Translations under genes and position numbers: made by a program | Part shown: positions 1 to 11,286 of the stretch, in pieces | Layout of the letters: the number at the start of each line of letters is the position of its first letter | Numbering within the stretch: position 1 is the first letter of the stretch | The notes under the pieces: generated by a model | Told to the model about the DNA's origin: nothing | The model's input: only the letters and a program-made list of their open reading frames with translations | Databases searched by the model: none | Assembly (NCBI GenBank): GCA_022559985.1 | Contig: JAFJTR010000034.1 | Coordinates: 248,001 to 312,000 of the forward strand | Direction of reading: 5' to 3' | Source: Parastagonospora avenae f. sp. tritici 18332-5 | Lineage: Eukaryota > Ascomycota > Dothideomycetes > Pleosporales > Phaeosphaeriaceae | DNA: 64,000 bases

Positions 1-591
1 TATGAGAAAGGGTGCGCAGCCGAAATCCAATGGCACGCCTGTGTCTGCTGTTGGAAGCCTAAAGTATAATGCTACCATACACACCGGCAGCAGGTTGAGG
101 CCAGTAGAGTGAGGATAGTCGGAAGCTCTCGGGTTGCTTGGTCTTGCATGCTCGAAATTAGGATGCGCGCGAAATGGAGTTGTTGATAGGAAAGAAAGTG
201 TAGTTGGTCGTCCAATGATGCGCTTAGCTCCCGCTTAGTCCAACGTCTTTTCCATGTGATTTTCAAGTATACACAGTACCGCCCATCTTATGTCCGTCAG
301 ACGGACGTAAAGAGTGAAAATTCGGGGTCTCTGTGCCCTACAATCTGAGCTCGCCTGCATGCAAGTCAGCGAAGTGTATCACAGCGTTGCTGACCTAAAC
401 CCCCTGTGGTGATCGGCGCTTCCTCGGCAAGCTTGGCATGCCCGATCGCAAATTGCGGACTTTCAAAGGAGCCGTTAGGTCTGTATTTCTTCGTTCAGAC
501 TTTCTTCTGCCGTCCACGACACTACATTCGTGTGGATGCTTCGCTTCTCTTCAATTTAGCAGTGTATTGTTCTTGTAATACTTCTTTCACC
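1..591. other. Intergenic, upstream of ceramide synthase
   Basis: I see no convincing gene here. A weak minus-strand frame at 72-266 shares a short D-D-Q-L-x-F-L pattern with another non-genic frame near 4.65-5.0 kb (see findings). The pyrimidine-rich stretch at about 490-590 is probably the leader of the next gene. Confidence 0.5.
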
Positions 592-2106
592 ATGACGGAG
601 CCGTTTCCGCCGCTCAGCGACACGCTGGGCAAGACGAGCACCAACCCCATCGACAACATCCGCGTACGGAGGAGGCAGTCTAGTGGGCTGGGAGGAGACA
701 TTCGCGGCGACGTCGATGTGCCGTCGTTTGCGACGGCAAGGAAAGGCACGCCGCCGCTGAACAGCCCGACCAGCTTCGACATGTCGGTACGCAGCCATAA
801 AGCACCCCCGCGCACCTCCGCACTGTCCTAACCAACCTCGCAGAAGTCAGAGAAGGCAGGCCGTCGTTCGAAACGCCGCTCGGTCCGCCGCGCCCTCTCC
901 AAACTCCGCCGCCAATGCATACGGCACACATGGCTCGGCCCGCTGATCCTCAGCGTCTTCATCATCTCGCTATATCTCGTATACCCGTACCCTTCAAATC
1001 CAATCGCCGCATGTCTGTTCCTCTCATATCCGCTCGATAGCCAGGACCCTCTTATCCCAGCGGATGTGCGCGCCGACCCGAATGGACCAGTCCACTATGG
1101 CAAGGGAGCACGCGACTTTGCGTTTGTCGGGTTTTACATCATCGTCTTGAGCTTTACGCGGGAGTACTGCATGCAGCGACTGATCCGGCCGATTGCGATA
1201 TACTATGGCATCAAGAGTCGCGCGAAGCAGTCACGGTTCATGGAGCAGGCGTACACGGCGCTGTACTTTGGTCTATACGGCCCCTTTGGACTGTGGATCA
1301 TGTCGCGCACACCCGTGTGGTACTTCAACCCCATCGGCATGTACGAGGGCTTCCCGCACCGCACCAACGAGGGCGTTGTCAAGGCGTACTACCTGCTGCA
1401 GGCGAGCTACTGGGCGCAGCAGCTTATCGTCTTGCTGCTGATGCTAGAGAAGCCGCGCAAAGACTTTAGCCAGCTTGTTGCACATCACTTCATTACGATC
1501 AGCTTGATTTGGCTGAGCTATCGGTTTCACTTCACCTACATGGGAATCGCCGTGTATATCACACACGACATTTCCGACTTTTTCCTGGCTGTAAGTTTGA
1601 AATCTTTGAATTACTTGCAATTCTTACTAACAGATTATTAGACATCCAAATGCCTAAACTACATCGACGCCCCCTTCGTCGGCCCCTACTTCTTCGTCTT
1701 CATGTGTGTCTGGGCCTACCTGCGCCACTACCTCAACCTCAAAATCATATGGTCCATCCTGACCACCTTCAAAACCGTCGGGCCCTACGAGCTCAACTGG
1801 GAAACCCAACAATACAAATGCTGGCTGTCACAAATCATTACTCTCACGCTCATGGCTAGTCTGCAAGCTATCAACCTTTTCTGGTTCTTCTTGATCTGCC
1901 GCATCGCGGTAAGGTTTATTTTGTACAAGACGGCGGACGACGATCGCAGTGAGTACGAGCCGAGTGAGGAGGAGACGGAGGAGAGGCAGAGGGAGTTGAA
2001 AGATTCAATTAATGAAACGGCGAATGCCGCGCAGGGTGTGTTGGCCGAAGCTACGGGCGTGGAGAAGAGTGAGGTGAAGAAGAGGAATGGCGCTGCGAAG
2101 TCGTAA
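592..2106 (+). CDS. LAG1: Ceramide synthase (Lag1/Lac1 type)
   Basis: Acyl-CoA-dependent ceramide synthase that N-acylates sphingoid bases in the ER membrane. Three exons: 592-786, 844-1590 and 1642-2106, with introns of 57 and 51 nt, both phase 0; the second has a CTAAC branch site. The product is 468 aa. A basic, Ser-rich N-terminus is followed by several membrane segments and the TLC/Lag1 domain. The Lag motif is clear: adjacent histidines in AHHFIT, then a conserved acidic stretch HDISDFF about 30 residues later. The C-terminal tail is acidic (EPSEEETEER), as is common in fungal Lag1 proteins. The ATG at 592 follows a pyrimidine-rich leader and gives the full N-terminal region. Fungi often carry two or three paralogues; I cannot tell which one this is. 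Confidence 0.93.
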
Positions 2107-3317
2107 CGTCGCATCAATTGACTGCATTGGATAAAGGGGCAAACTCGCTATTTCTGGTCACATATGCTTAGGGATTTTTATAGGCGGGATTTGGCTTGCT
2201 ACTGCGGTAGGGCTGGTGGGATTGTGTATAGATAGGTAGGGACATGACGGTCGCTTCTGACGGAAGAAAGCAACGAAACTATACATAATAATCAGAATTA
2301 ATCCATGACACTGATAGGCGTGGGTGCATTGCATCACTAGTGACTTTATACTAGAGTTTCAAACACTATTTCGTGGTCCGACAACCTCGCCTTCTCTTGC
2401 TCCCCATTTTCTACCCTCGCGCGAATTCCTACCAGAGAAATGGTCCTGCAGCTCACTTCCAAAACATCCCTCAATCTCGCGACGATTTTACTCGTACAAT
2501 CCGGAAAGCTTCTTCAACAATTATAAAAATCTACTCCATCAAACTCTACATGCTCAAAACTCTTCATCTCCGTGAAGCGCAAGTCTCTCGACGTCGTCTG
2601 GCGTACACACATTTGCGTACACTAGCTGCAGAAACGGGAATCTGACTTTAAGCCCTTCTCCTTGCGCACGTGTGACGTATGTCTGGTAGAACTGACTACC
2701 AACGACAAACACCCGCCCATGGTTGTGGAGTGACAGGTGGCGGGACTTGTTGAGTGGCGTGCGGCGTCTAGAAGGCCCGCTGAGTCCGGGAATATGCAGG
2801 GCCCGGGGGCCGGAAGAGCCTCAGGGCAACATGCTCAAGCACATATCAACACCGCAATAACATTCCACTGCGTCGAAAAAGCGACAAACTTCAGTCTCAC
2901 AAGTGAGTGAAGTCAACAATTCGTCGATGTTTAGATTTATGTGTCAATGCGTCGCGAAATCCGGGGTACGTACCGATTCCGCCAAGTCCATCCGCAAATA
3001 ACCCTGCACGGATCGCTCACCGCCCCTGGACAGAAATTTATCCACCGGATTTGCCTCCCCTATCTCGCCCTAGACTCCACTGTTTCGACTTACATTTAAA
3101 GAGTACCCACCCGTGCGCCTCGCTTCCCCAGATTCTGACATTCACTCTTCGCGTTCATTCACGCTATACGCTTGCATTCGCTGTTTAAGACGATTTCGAA
3201 TTTGTAACTTCGTTGGCTTGCACGCGGGAATTCACCACGTGGCTTGATCACTCACTCACACCGCCACCTGTCGACTTCGCCTTCAACAACTTCGCTTACT
3301 CCATACCAATCGCAAAC
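2107..3317. other. Intergenic, no gene seen
   Basis: About 1.2 kb. Short frames are present but have no recognisable content. The last 300 bases are C/T-rich, which is typical of a fungal promoter and leader for the small gene that starts at 3318. Confidence 0.5.
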
Positions 3318-3604
3318 ATGTTCGCACGCCTAATAACCCGCTCTGCGCGCTCCGTGCGCTTCAACTCCTCCAGCTCTTCGAGCAGCGCTGCGCGCGTCAT
3401 GCAAATGGCTGCGCAGGCTGAGCGACCAAGTACGTCCAGTCCCTCCCCTGCAGTAGTGGATGTGTGTTAATGTGTTTCGTAGATGCCACCGAAGCCGCTG
3501 TACCCGTCATGTGGGCTGTCTGCGGCGCGCTCACGTATACTGCTTGGAACCGCATGGACGAGAGGACGGCAGGGGGGAATGTGGAGAAGTTGATCATTGT
3601 TTGA
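3318..3604 (+). CDS. Small mitochondrial-type single-pass protein
   Basis: Two exons, 3318-3429 and 3483-3604, with a 53-nt intron; the product is 77 aa. The N-terminus (MFARLITRSARSVRFNSSSS) is basic, Ser-rich and free of acidic residues, a good mitochondrial presequence. After the splice there is one hydrophobic segment (PVMWAVCGALTYTAW) and a short polar tail ending in EKLIIV. The shape is that of a small accessory subunit of a respiratory complex or another inner-membrane protein. I do not recognise the family firmly and give no symbol. The splice is well supported: the donor is GTACGT, and joining restores one frame across the junction. Confidence 0.7.
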
Positions 3605-4995
3605 GAGGTTGATATCTATCTTTTGAGGTGTGGGAGGGTTGGGATAGACTTGGATGCGGCATAGCATGCGGCTTGTGGTTTCGTTGTATAGACTTTGTTT
3701 CTTTAGGTTTGGGATTGGCAGTGGGAATAATGGCCACGGCTAAGGATATTGGAAGGGAATTGGTATGGACCTGGCGTTTGAAGCTATCAAGATTAAATTT
3801 CTGGGCTTCGGAAGCTCGCTTTATCATTCTCTCCATACTACGAAACATGTTCCTTTGGTTGTCGTGTTACCCTGTCGTCCCCATCATCGGCCCTCTAATC
3901 CTCCGCCAGCAGTTTGACTTGCATCACACATGTCTTCTCTGAGCCCAGCGCAAACGACCAGGCTTAGCTACTCACTCGCACTGGTTACCAGATGCAGCAA
4001 TACTTCGAGCGAGTTCTGTTTGAATTCAACCTACTTTAAGAGGGTAACCGTTATCTGATACACAAGCCGGAATAGAGTCAATGCTTAATTAGTACGTTGC
4101 GAAGACACAGAAAAAACCTTGGAGTTAGACAGCTTAACTGAACTGCCCTATGGTGCTCAGGTTCGTGAGGCACAGCGCGCACGCATTGTTGCAGCACATA
4201 GTGTAGCGCTGTTAGATAGCTGCTGAGATACACTATGTCGATTCACAGACTGTTCGTCGAATTGGTACAGGGAGTATCGATACAACACTAGAGGCGCCAT
4301 CAAATCTAACGCAAGATAAACTTATCGAAGATGTCTACTATTATACCGCAGCGCGTTATAATATAGAACAGCAGTATTTAGTTCAGATAATCTTCAAATT
4401 TGATAGCGAGGTTAGCTGGGCACAGCGTGGCCTTGTCGACGACGGCCACGTTTGTCGAGTCAGGCTCACTGCCGCACGAGGAGAAGGACCGGAAACGAAT
4501 CATGTAAGCTGGCGGGCGTGCGTAAAGCCACTGGTAGCCTATCGGCGGCAGCCTTCAGCTCAGCTCAACCGGTAGGACATTATCGCGCAAGGCTGAAACC
4601 AACATCGCGGACCAGCCTGTTCGAAGGCACGCGAAGCTGAAGATAGTTATCGCGCACCAGGCTGAGTTGCACACAAGGCTGAGAAAACGAAAACAGGCCA
4701 GCAATGTATGTAGGTGTGAGGCTGAAACGTTTCGTCTTTAGCAGGAGAGCAGAGAGCGAGAAGACAAGAGATATACAGTGATGTCCAAGTAAGCTGTCGA
4801 AGCATGAGAAAGCGCAGTTGGTCGTCTGACGAGGCTAGCTTGCTTGGCATGTTAGATGGAGAGGAAGTTACGACCGCAAGTCCATGTCCTACTCTAGAGC
4901 TCCCACAAACCTCGTAAAACTCGTCCATGCTTAAGCAAATAGAGTCCGTAACTTCTGAAGTCGGGTAGAAATCGCCCTTCGCCTTTTGGAGGGCT
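3605..4995. other. Intergenic with short repeats
   Basis: About 1.4 kb with no supported gene. The 4040-4450 part is richer in AT. Short imperfect direct repeats occur at about 4579-4597 and 4643-4664 (core TTATCGCGCA followed by AGGCTGA), and a third AGGCTGA lies near 4675. The frame on the minus strand at 4647-5006 overlaps the end of the LDH gene and is not supported as a gene. Confidence 0.45.
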
Positions 4996-5969
4996 TCACT
5001 CATCAACCATCTCCCTCAACGCCCCAGCACTCCCCTTCAACTTCCCCTCTTCCTCCCCACTCAACCCCACCTCCACCGTCCTCACTACCCCAGCCCTCCC
5101 CAAAACAGCTGGCATACTCAAGCACACCCCAAGTCCTTCCTGCCAATGACTAACCGGTACAACATCCCTCTTATCAAACAGGATACTCTTGCACAAACTC
5201 GCCACCACCGCGCCAATCCCGTAATTCGTGACACCCTTGTTGTTGATGATTTCCGTCGCTTTGTTCTTCGTTTCCTCCCCAATGGTCTCTTTGTCTAACT
5301 TCACGCCTTTAGGCAGCGCGGAATCTAGTGGTACGCCGCCGATCCGCGCCAAACTCCACGCAACGAATTGACTCTCGCCATGCTCGCCCAACACATACGC
5401 ATCGACCGCGCTCGCCGCTACATCAGCCTTTGCAGCCAGGATACCGCGCAAGCGCGCAGAGTCGAGGAAGGTGCCGGAGCCGATGACTTGGTTTTTCGGC
5501 AAGTTGGAGAATTTCTGGGCGAAGAAGGTTAGTGCGTCGACGGGGTTGGCGACGAGGAGGAGGATGGTGTCCGGGCGCAGGGGGGACATGTCGTTTATGG
5601 CAGATTGCAGAATGGATTTGTTGCGGCCGATGAGGTCGGCGCGGGATTCACCTGGGGGTGTTAACTGAGGGTAACTGACCTTGCATGGGATGATGAACCT
5701 TTCTTTTGCTTTGCGCCGGCGGTCATGACGATGATATCGGATTGGCCGGCGTCTTTGTGTGTGCCGGCGCGGATGCGGGTGCTGGTGTTGCCGTGGAAAG
5801 TGGCGTCGGAGAGGTCTTGGATTTGGGCGTCGCGGACTTCTTCTTTGGGGTCGATCATGAGGATTTCGCTGGCGACCGGGTCCATGATGAGCGAGTAGGC
5901 GATTGTAGCGCCAACATCGCCGGCGCCGACAATGGCGATCTGTGAGGTGAGACTGGTATTCGGAGACAT
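4996..5969 (-). CDS. L-lactate dehydrogenase
   Basis: NAD-dependent interconversion of pyruvate and L-lactate in the cytosol. Exons on the minus strand are 5969-5699 and 5651-4996, with a 47-nt intron. The join gives KQKKGESRADL, the normal LDH sequence at this point. The product is 308 aa, close to the usual family length. Visible motifs: dinucleotide fold GAGDVGATIAYS near the N-terminus, the aspartate that binds the NAD ribose (MIDP), the substrate arginine region DSARLR, and the catalytic histidine in GEHGES. The start MSPNTSLTSQ places the Rossmann fold about 12 residues in, as expected. The GEHGES and DSARLR context favours lactate over malate dehydrogenase, though substrate was not tested. 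Confidence 0.92.
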
Positions 5970-6422
5970 GTTGGAGGGGTGTATGGGTTGGGGGATGTTT
6001 GAGGACTGAAGGAGGGATATTCCACACGGAAATAGAGTTCTTGATAGCTCTTTCTAGTCTCTCTTATCTCGCAGGAAAATTGAAAGACGTCATCATGATG
6101 ACGCTAATGCAAATGCACAAGGAAAAAAGCTGCCTGGTACATGCACTCAGAATGTGATGTACAGATTTCTCGAGGCCTCCAGTAAACGCCCTTTCCATGC
6201 TGTGTCGTAAATCGTTGGGTATCACACGTCCGTCCCTCTCGGTCTGATGATAGCCCCTTCCAAATGGCGGCTCAAATCTCCTCGTAGAACGACCGCAGTG
6301 CGAGTCTGTTCGACCTGCGAGCGACTGGCTGCGGCCTCTTACTGGCTTTCTGATGTCTTTTGGTACGGCTTCAGTGAAGATAGCAAACAAAAATCGAATA
6401 AAACAACAAATCCAAGTACAGC
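5970..6422. other. Intergenic between LDH and the RING ligase
   Basis: About 450 bases. It holds the LDH promoter and the end of the RING-ligase transcript. Short overlapping frames on both strands have no recognisable content. Confidence 0.5.
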
Positions 6423-7406
6423 TCAATGTACCTTGGGTGCTACCGCAGTGGGCGATGCTATGGCTCTCTCCTTCCTCGGCTGTGTTGCCAGGCCTTTCTT
6501 CAGTAGCAGAGGAATGACGTCGGTGATCTTGTTGCGGTTGATGAACTTTCGACAAACAGGACACTGGGAGCGCTTTGGTTCGCCGGGGCCCGAGCGGTTC
6601 TCGCCAGCAATCAGTGCTTCCATCAAACACGTGTGGCAGAACAGATGACCTGGACTCATTAGTAATCACCAATTATATGTCAGGGCTGAGAACGCACCAC
6701 AGGCTGTCGCTGTAAGATCTGTAGGCATGTCCATGCAAATGACGCAGTTGAACGTGTTGAACGTCGTGGGCTTCTCTTCTGGCTTCGTCTGGGCCTTGAC
6801 GGCATCCTCGCGCTGCTTCTGGAGAACGTCTTGAACGGGAGCCTCTTCGGTCAGATCCACCTCTTCTATCTTCATCGCCCCACTGTTGCGTTTCGAGGCA
6901 GCGCCATCTTCGTTTTTCTGCCGCTTTGATGATGGGCCGGGCTCTGCGGACTCTCTCTTACGCCTCTGGGGCGGCGACACCGGGTCCGAAGTGAGGTCGA
7001 CGTAGCCATTGGGCAGCCTGGCTGGACGGGAGCCCTGAGGGTTTCCGCGTGTGGTGGGCGGCATGTCGTAGAAGTTGCTGGGTGATGGTACTGGCGGCGG
7101 CGTCGGGCGATAGCCAAAGGGCGAGAAGCGGTTGTGGTCGAGGCCGGCAGGGTTCAGGATGTTGTCGAGGAAGTTTGGCGGCGGCGGGGTGACGGCGCGG
7201 TAGGCGTCGTAAAAGTTGTCGAAGTCGATGCGGTCTGGCGAGCCTGGCGGGGGGTTGTATGGCGGCAGCAGGCCGTCGAGGAAGTTGGGGTTGCGGCCGG
7301 TGAGGGGTGACTGGGAGGGTGAGGCGTCGTCGGCCGTGTACGTGTATTCGGGCTGGTGGTGGTGCTGGGGCCGAGCGTGGCCGGTGGCGTCGTCATTGTC
7401 CGGCAT
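6423..7406 (-). CDS. SLX8: RING E3 ligase, SUMO-targeted (Slx8-like)
   Basis: Two exons on the minus strand, 7406-6698 and 6649-6423, with a 48-nt intron inside the RING; the product is about 311 aa. The C-terminus carries a C3HC4 RING: CVICMD, then ATACGHLFCHTCL across the splice, then CPVCRKF. The long proline-rich N-terminal part contains two SUMO-interaction-type motifs (VDLTSD and EEVDLTEE). This layout is that of a SUMO-targeted ubiquitin ligase acting on sumoylated nuclear proteins in DNA repair. The first in-frame ATG is at 7406. A short upstream frame starts at 7470 and stops before it, so it may act as a uORF. It shares a 380-bp intergenic region with the mitochondrial DNA polymerase gene. 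Confidence 0.82.
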
Positions 7407-7786
7407 CGAGGCAAGCAGCGCAGAGACGGCAGGCAGCAGCAGATCAGGCGGAGACGGGCGCTGCAAACATCACGACAGCAACAAGAGCAGTACGAATGGC
7501 CTGCTGGGACGTCGGGGCGCCATGACGGAGCGCAGGGATCGCCATAGGACGACGTGCGACGGCGGGTTCCAAGGCGCCTCTGCCACCCAAAAGCCAGCTC
7601 GGCCCACTGCCGCCGGTAGGGCTGCATCGCGCTTGTAGAGGTGCAGATTGCCAAGAGTTTTATTATTCTGAGCTAGACGGCCTTCATGACGACAGCAGCG
7701 CAACATTAGAAGAAACTCGCGATAGCCGACAGTTGAACCTCCCCCCGCCATGCCCATGCGATAGCGCGCCGTCCTCTCGCCCGATC
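7407..7786. promoter_or_regulatory. Bidirectional intergenic region, SLX8/MIP1
   Basis: The two genes diverge from this 380-bp GC-rich stretch, which must hold both promoters. A four-codon upstream frame (MPMR, at 7750) precedes the polymerase start at 7787, and a short one at 7470 precedes the ligase start. No TATA box is evident. Confidence 0.5.
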
Positions 7787-10700
7787 ATGCGCTGCAGCTC
7801 CTGCCGCACGTTTGCCACGAATGTAGCCCACCGCTCACGGCCCACCACAACACACACGCCTTTCACCGGCGCATCGCGAAGATGTATTGCCACAGTAAAG
7901 AAGAAGAAAGCTAGCAAGAAAGATGCGACAGGCTTGAGCAGTATGCGCCACCAAAACAACCTCTCCTCCGCAGTCGTTAATATCGGATAGTCCCCTCGGA
8001 AGCCCGCTTCAACGAAATCGGCGTCCAGCAACTCTCCGACCATGTCCACTCCCAAGTCTTCCCCGGCGCAAGCACTTTACCACCACGCGAACTCGTCGCC
8101 CTCTCCCAGGACCACCTGACTCGCCATGACCTGCTCGGAAAGAACCAGGACTCGACCCCGCCCGTGGGCTTCGATGTGCCCGAGCTACAGGGCGCCACGC
8201 TGGACGAGCACTTCTACAAGCTCGGCATGGACGCCGCCGAGCCGTATCTCACCATGGCAAAGAAGCTGGCATGGGCAAATCCCCCACCAAAACCGCGCAA
8301 ATGGGTGCGGCGGAGTGGCTGGACCAAGTACAACAGCGACGGCACCACGGAAGCAGTAGACGCACCGGACGAGACGCTGCTCACTTTCGACACCGAGGTC
8401 ATGTGGAAAGAGACGTCTTTTGCGTGCATGGCATGCGCCGTCAGTCCAACGACATGGTATGCATGGCTGTCACCATGGCTGCTGGGAGAGTCCGAGTCGG
8501 ATCGCCACCTTATACCCCTCGGCGACACATCGCAACATCGGATAATAGTCGGACACAACGTTGGATATGACAGAGCGCGGATAGCGGAAGAGTACAGCAT
8601 TGTACAATCCAAGAACTGTTTCATCGACACCATGTCACTACATGTCGCCTCCAACGGCATGTGCTCACGGCAGCGGCCCTCGTGGATGAAGCACAAGAAG
8701 AATCGGGAGCTGAGAGACGAGATCGCCACCAATGAAGAAAACGCTGAGCTATCGCATCTGCTAGACTCTGGAGCGATACCAGACGAAGAGGAGGAGCTCT
8801 GGATCGGACGAAGTGCTGTCAACTCACTCCGAGAAGTCGCCAGGTTCCATTGCAACATCACGATCGACAAGCAACGGCGAGAGTATTTTGGCGAGTTGGA
8901 CAGGACCGGTATTTGCGAAAAGTTGGACGAGCTCTTGGATTACTGTGCAGCAGATGTCGAAATTACACACCGAGTGTACCAAAAAGTCTTTCCCCTATTC
9001 ATCGAGACGTGTCCACATCCTGTCAGTTTTGCTGCTCTTCGTTTCTTGGCTGCCGAGATCCTCCCCGTCAACGAAACGTGGGACGCTTACATTCACAATG
9101 CGGAAGCAACATATAAGCACCTCAATACTGCCGTTCGAGAACGTCTGGTGGCCCTGACCGATAAAGCGCTTGAGGTGAAGGAGCAGCCAGAGGCATACGA
9201 GAACGACCCATGGCTAAGTCAACTGGACTGGTCAGGCCAGGAGATCAAAATGGTCAAAGGGAAGAAGAAGGGAGATCCGCCGCGGCCGGCAGCAAGACAG
9301 AAAATGCCAGGCATGCCCAAGTGGTACAAGGATCTCTTCACCAAGAGTGACGGGCCCATGAACTTGACCGTCCGAACACGAATCGCGCCCATCTTGCTCA
9401 AGCTCTCCTGGGACGGCTATCCACTTGTCTGGTCAGACAAGCATGGCTGGACGTACCAAGTCCCAATGGATGAGGTATTTGCTTACAATGAAAAGGGCAT
9501 GAAAGAGCTAGACATGTCCGAAGAGGAGAATTTGAAGCTGCGTGATGCTAACCAGCATGTATACTACAAGATACCGCACAAAGATGGCCCACAGGCTCGA
9601 TGCGCGAACCCCTTGGCGAAGGGCTACCTGCAATATTTCGAGAAGGGCAAATTGACGTCCGAGTATGCATATGCCAAAGAAGCTCTCGAAATGAACGCCT
9701 CATGCTCCTACTGGATCAGCGCCCGAGACAGGATCACGTCGCAAATGGTTGTCTACAACAAGGAGATTTCGGGTGCACCGAAACTGACTTCTGCGGAAAC
9801 CAAGGGTCGTGGAAAGAAGGTGGGCTTCATCCTCCCACAGATCATACCAATGGGTACCGTCACTCGGCGAAGTGTCGAGAACACGTGGTTAACGGCAAGC
9901 AATGCCAAGAAAAATCGAGTTGGTTCAGAGCTCAAGTCTATGGTCCGCGCGCCAAAAGGCTATTGCTTCGTTGGAGCAGATGTCGACTCGGAAGAGCTGT
10001 GGATTGCCAGTCTGGTTGGTGACGCAACCTTCAAGCTGCATGGTGGTAATGCTATCGGCTTCATGACACTTGAAGGAACCAAGGCAGCAGGTACCGACTT
10101 GCATTCCCGAACAGCTGGCATTCTAGGCATTTCGAGAAACGACGCCAAGGTCTTCAACTATGGCCGCATTTACGGTGCTGGCTTGAAATTTGCCTCTACG
10201 TTGCTACGGCAGTTTAACCCCAGTTTAACCGAATCTCAAACTTCAAAGACTGCGAACGACCTCTACCAAGACACGAAAGGCAAGAAGACAAATAGGAAAA
10301 TGCTGCACGAACGTCCATTTTGGCGCGGCGGTACGGAATCTTTCGTCTTCAACAAGCTGGAAGACTTTGCCGAGCAAGAGCGCCCACGAACACCAGTCCT
10401 CGGCGCCGCCATCACGGAAGCCTTGCAGCGCCGCTACCTCTCCAAGGGTGGCTTCATGACCTCCCGCATCAACTGGGCCATTCAATCGTCTGGCGTTGAC
10501 TACCTCCACCTCCTCACCGTCTCCATGGACTACCTCACGCGCCGCTACAATCTCGACGCCCGCCTCGCCATCACCGTGCACGACGAGATCCGCTACCTCG
10601 TCAAAGAATCCGACAAATACCGCGCCGCCATGGCCCTCCAAGTCGCCAACCTCTGGACGCGCGCCATGTTCAGCCAACAAATGGGCATCAACGAACTGCC

Positions 10701-11286
10701 CCAATCATGTGCATACTTCTCCGCCGTCGACATCGACCACGTCCTGCGCAAGGAAGTCGACATGGACTGCATCACGCCCTCGCACAGCACGCCCATCAAG
10801 CACGGCGAAAGTCTCGACATCTTATCGCTGCTGGAAAAAGGCGAAATTGCGCGCCTCGATCCAGCCATCAAACCCATCGATCCCCCGCAGCCGCAGATAT
10901 ACGCAGCCTCGTACACACCGCGCACGCCTGTCATGTCCTCCCTCGGCGACGCGAATCCCACATCCCCGGCGTCCATCGCGTACGTTAAAGCGCAAATCTC
11001 GTCCTCCGACAAAGAACTCTGGGATGCGATGAAGCCCCTGCGCCCCGCCGTTGCGAAGAAAACTAAAAAAGTCATGAAAGAAGTCGAAGATGAGGAGATG
11101 GAGATTAGCAGGGATTATCAGCAGATGGCCCAGCTCATGCCGGTGGGTATGGAGGTCGAGCAGGCGTGGGGCGAGATGTATAAACGCGTGGGTAAAGGGA
11201 ATGGGAATTGGGGGAAGGGAAGTGGTGTTTGGGGGAATTATGGCGTGCACCCGCGGAGTTCGGGGGTAAGGGTTGCGCGGGTTTGA
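7787..11286 (+). CDS. MIP1: Mitochondrial DNA polymerase gamma
   Basis: Catalytic subunit that replicates mitochondrial DNA. Two exons, 7787-7940 and 7991-11286; a 50-nt intron (donor GTATGC) joins an Arg/Lys-rich presequence beginning MRCSSCRTFATNVAHRSR to the conserved ARFNEIG block. The product is about 1149 aa. Exonuclease motifs: LLTFDTEVMW (Exo I), IIVGHNVGYDRARI (Exo II) and DYCAADVEITHRV (Exo III). Polymerase motifs: GADVDSEELWIASL (A), DAKVFNYGRIYGAG (B) and AITVHDEIRYL (C). The C-terminal 200 residues are a poorly conserved, fungal-type extension ending in Gly/Trp-rich sequence. Without the intron, a stop at 7978-7980 would cut the frame, so the splice is needed. All catalytic aspartates appear present. 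Confidence 0.95.

Noticed and set aside
4553..4632. tRNA-like A-box (CTCAACCGGTAGG) and B-box (GTTCGAAGGC) about 55 bases apart
   Set aside because: The T-arm and acceptor stems do not pair. At best it is a worn tRNA-derived fragment, so no tRNA is called.
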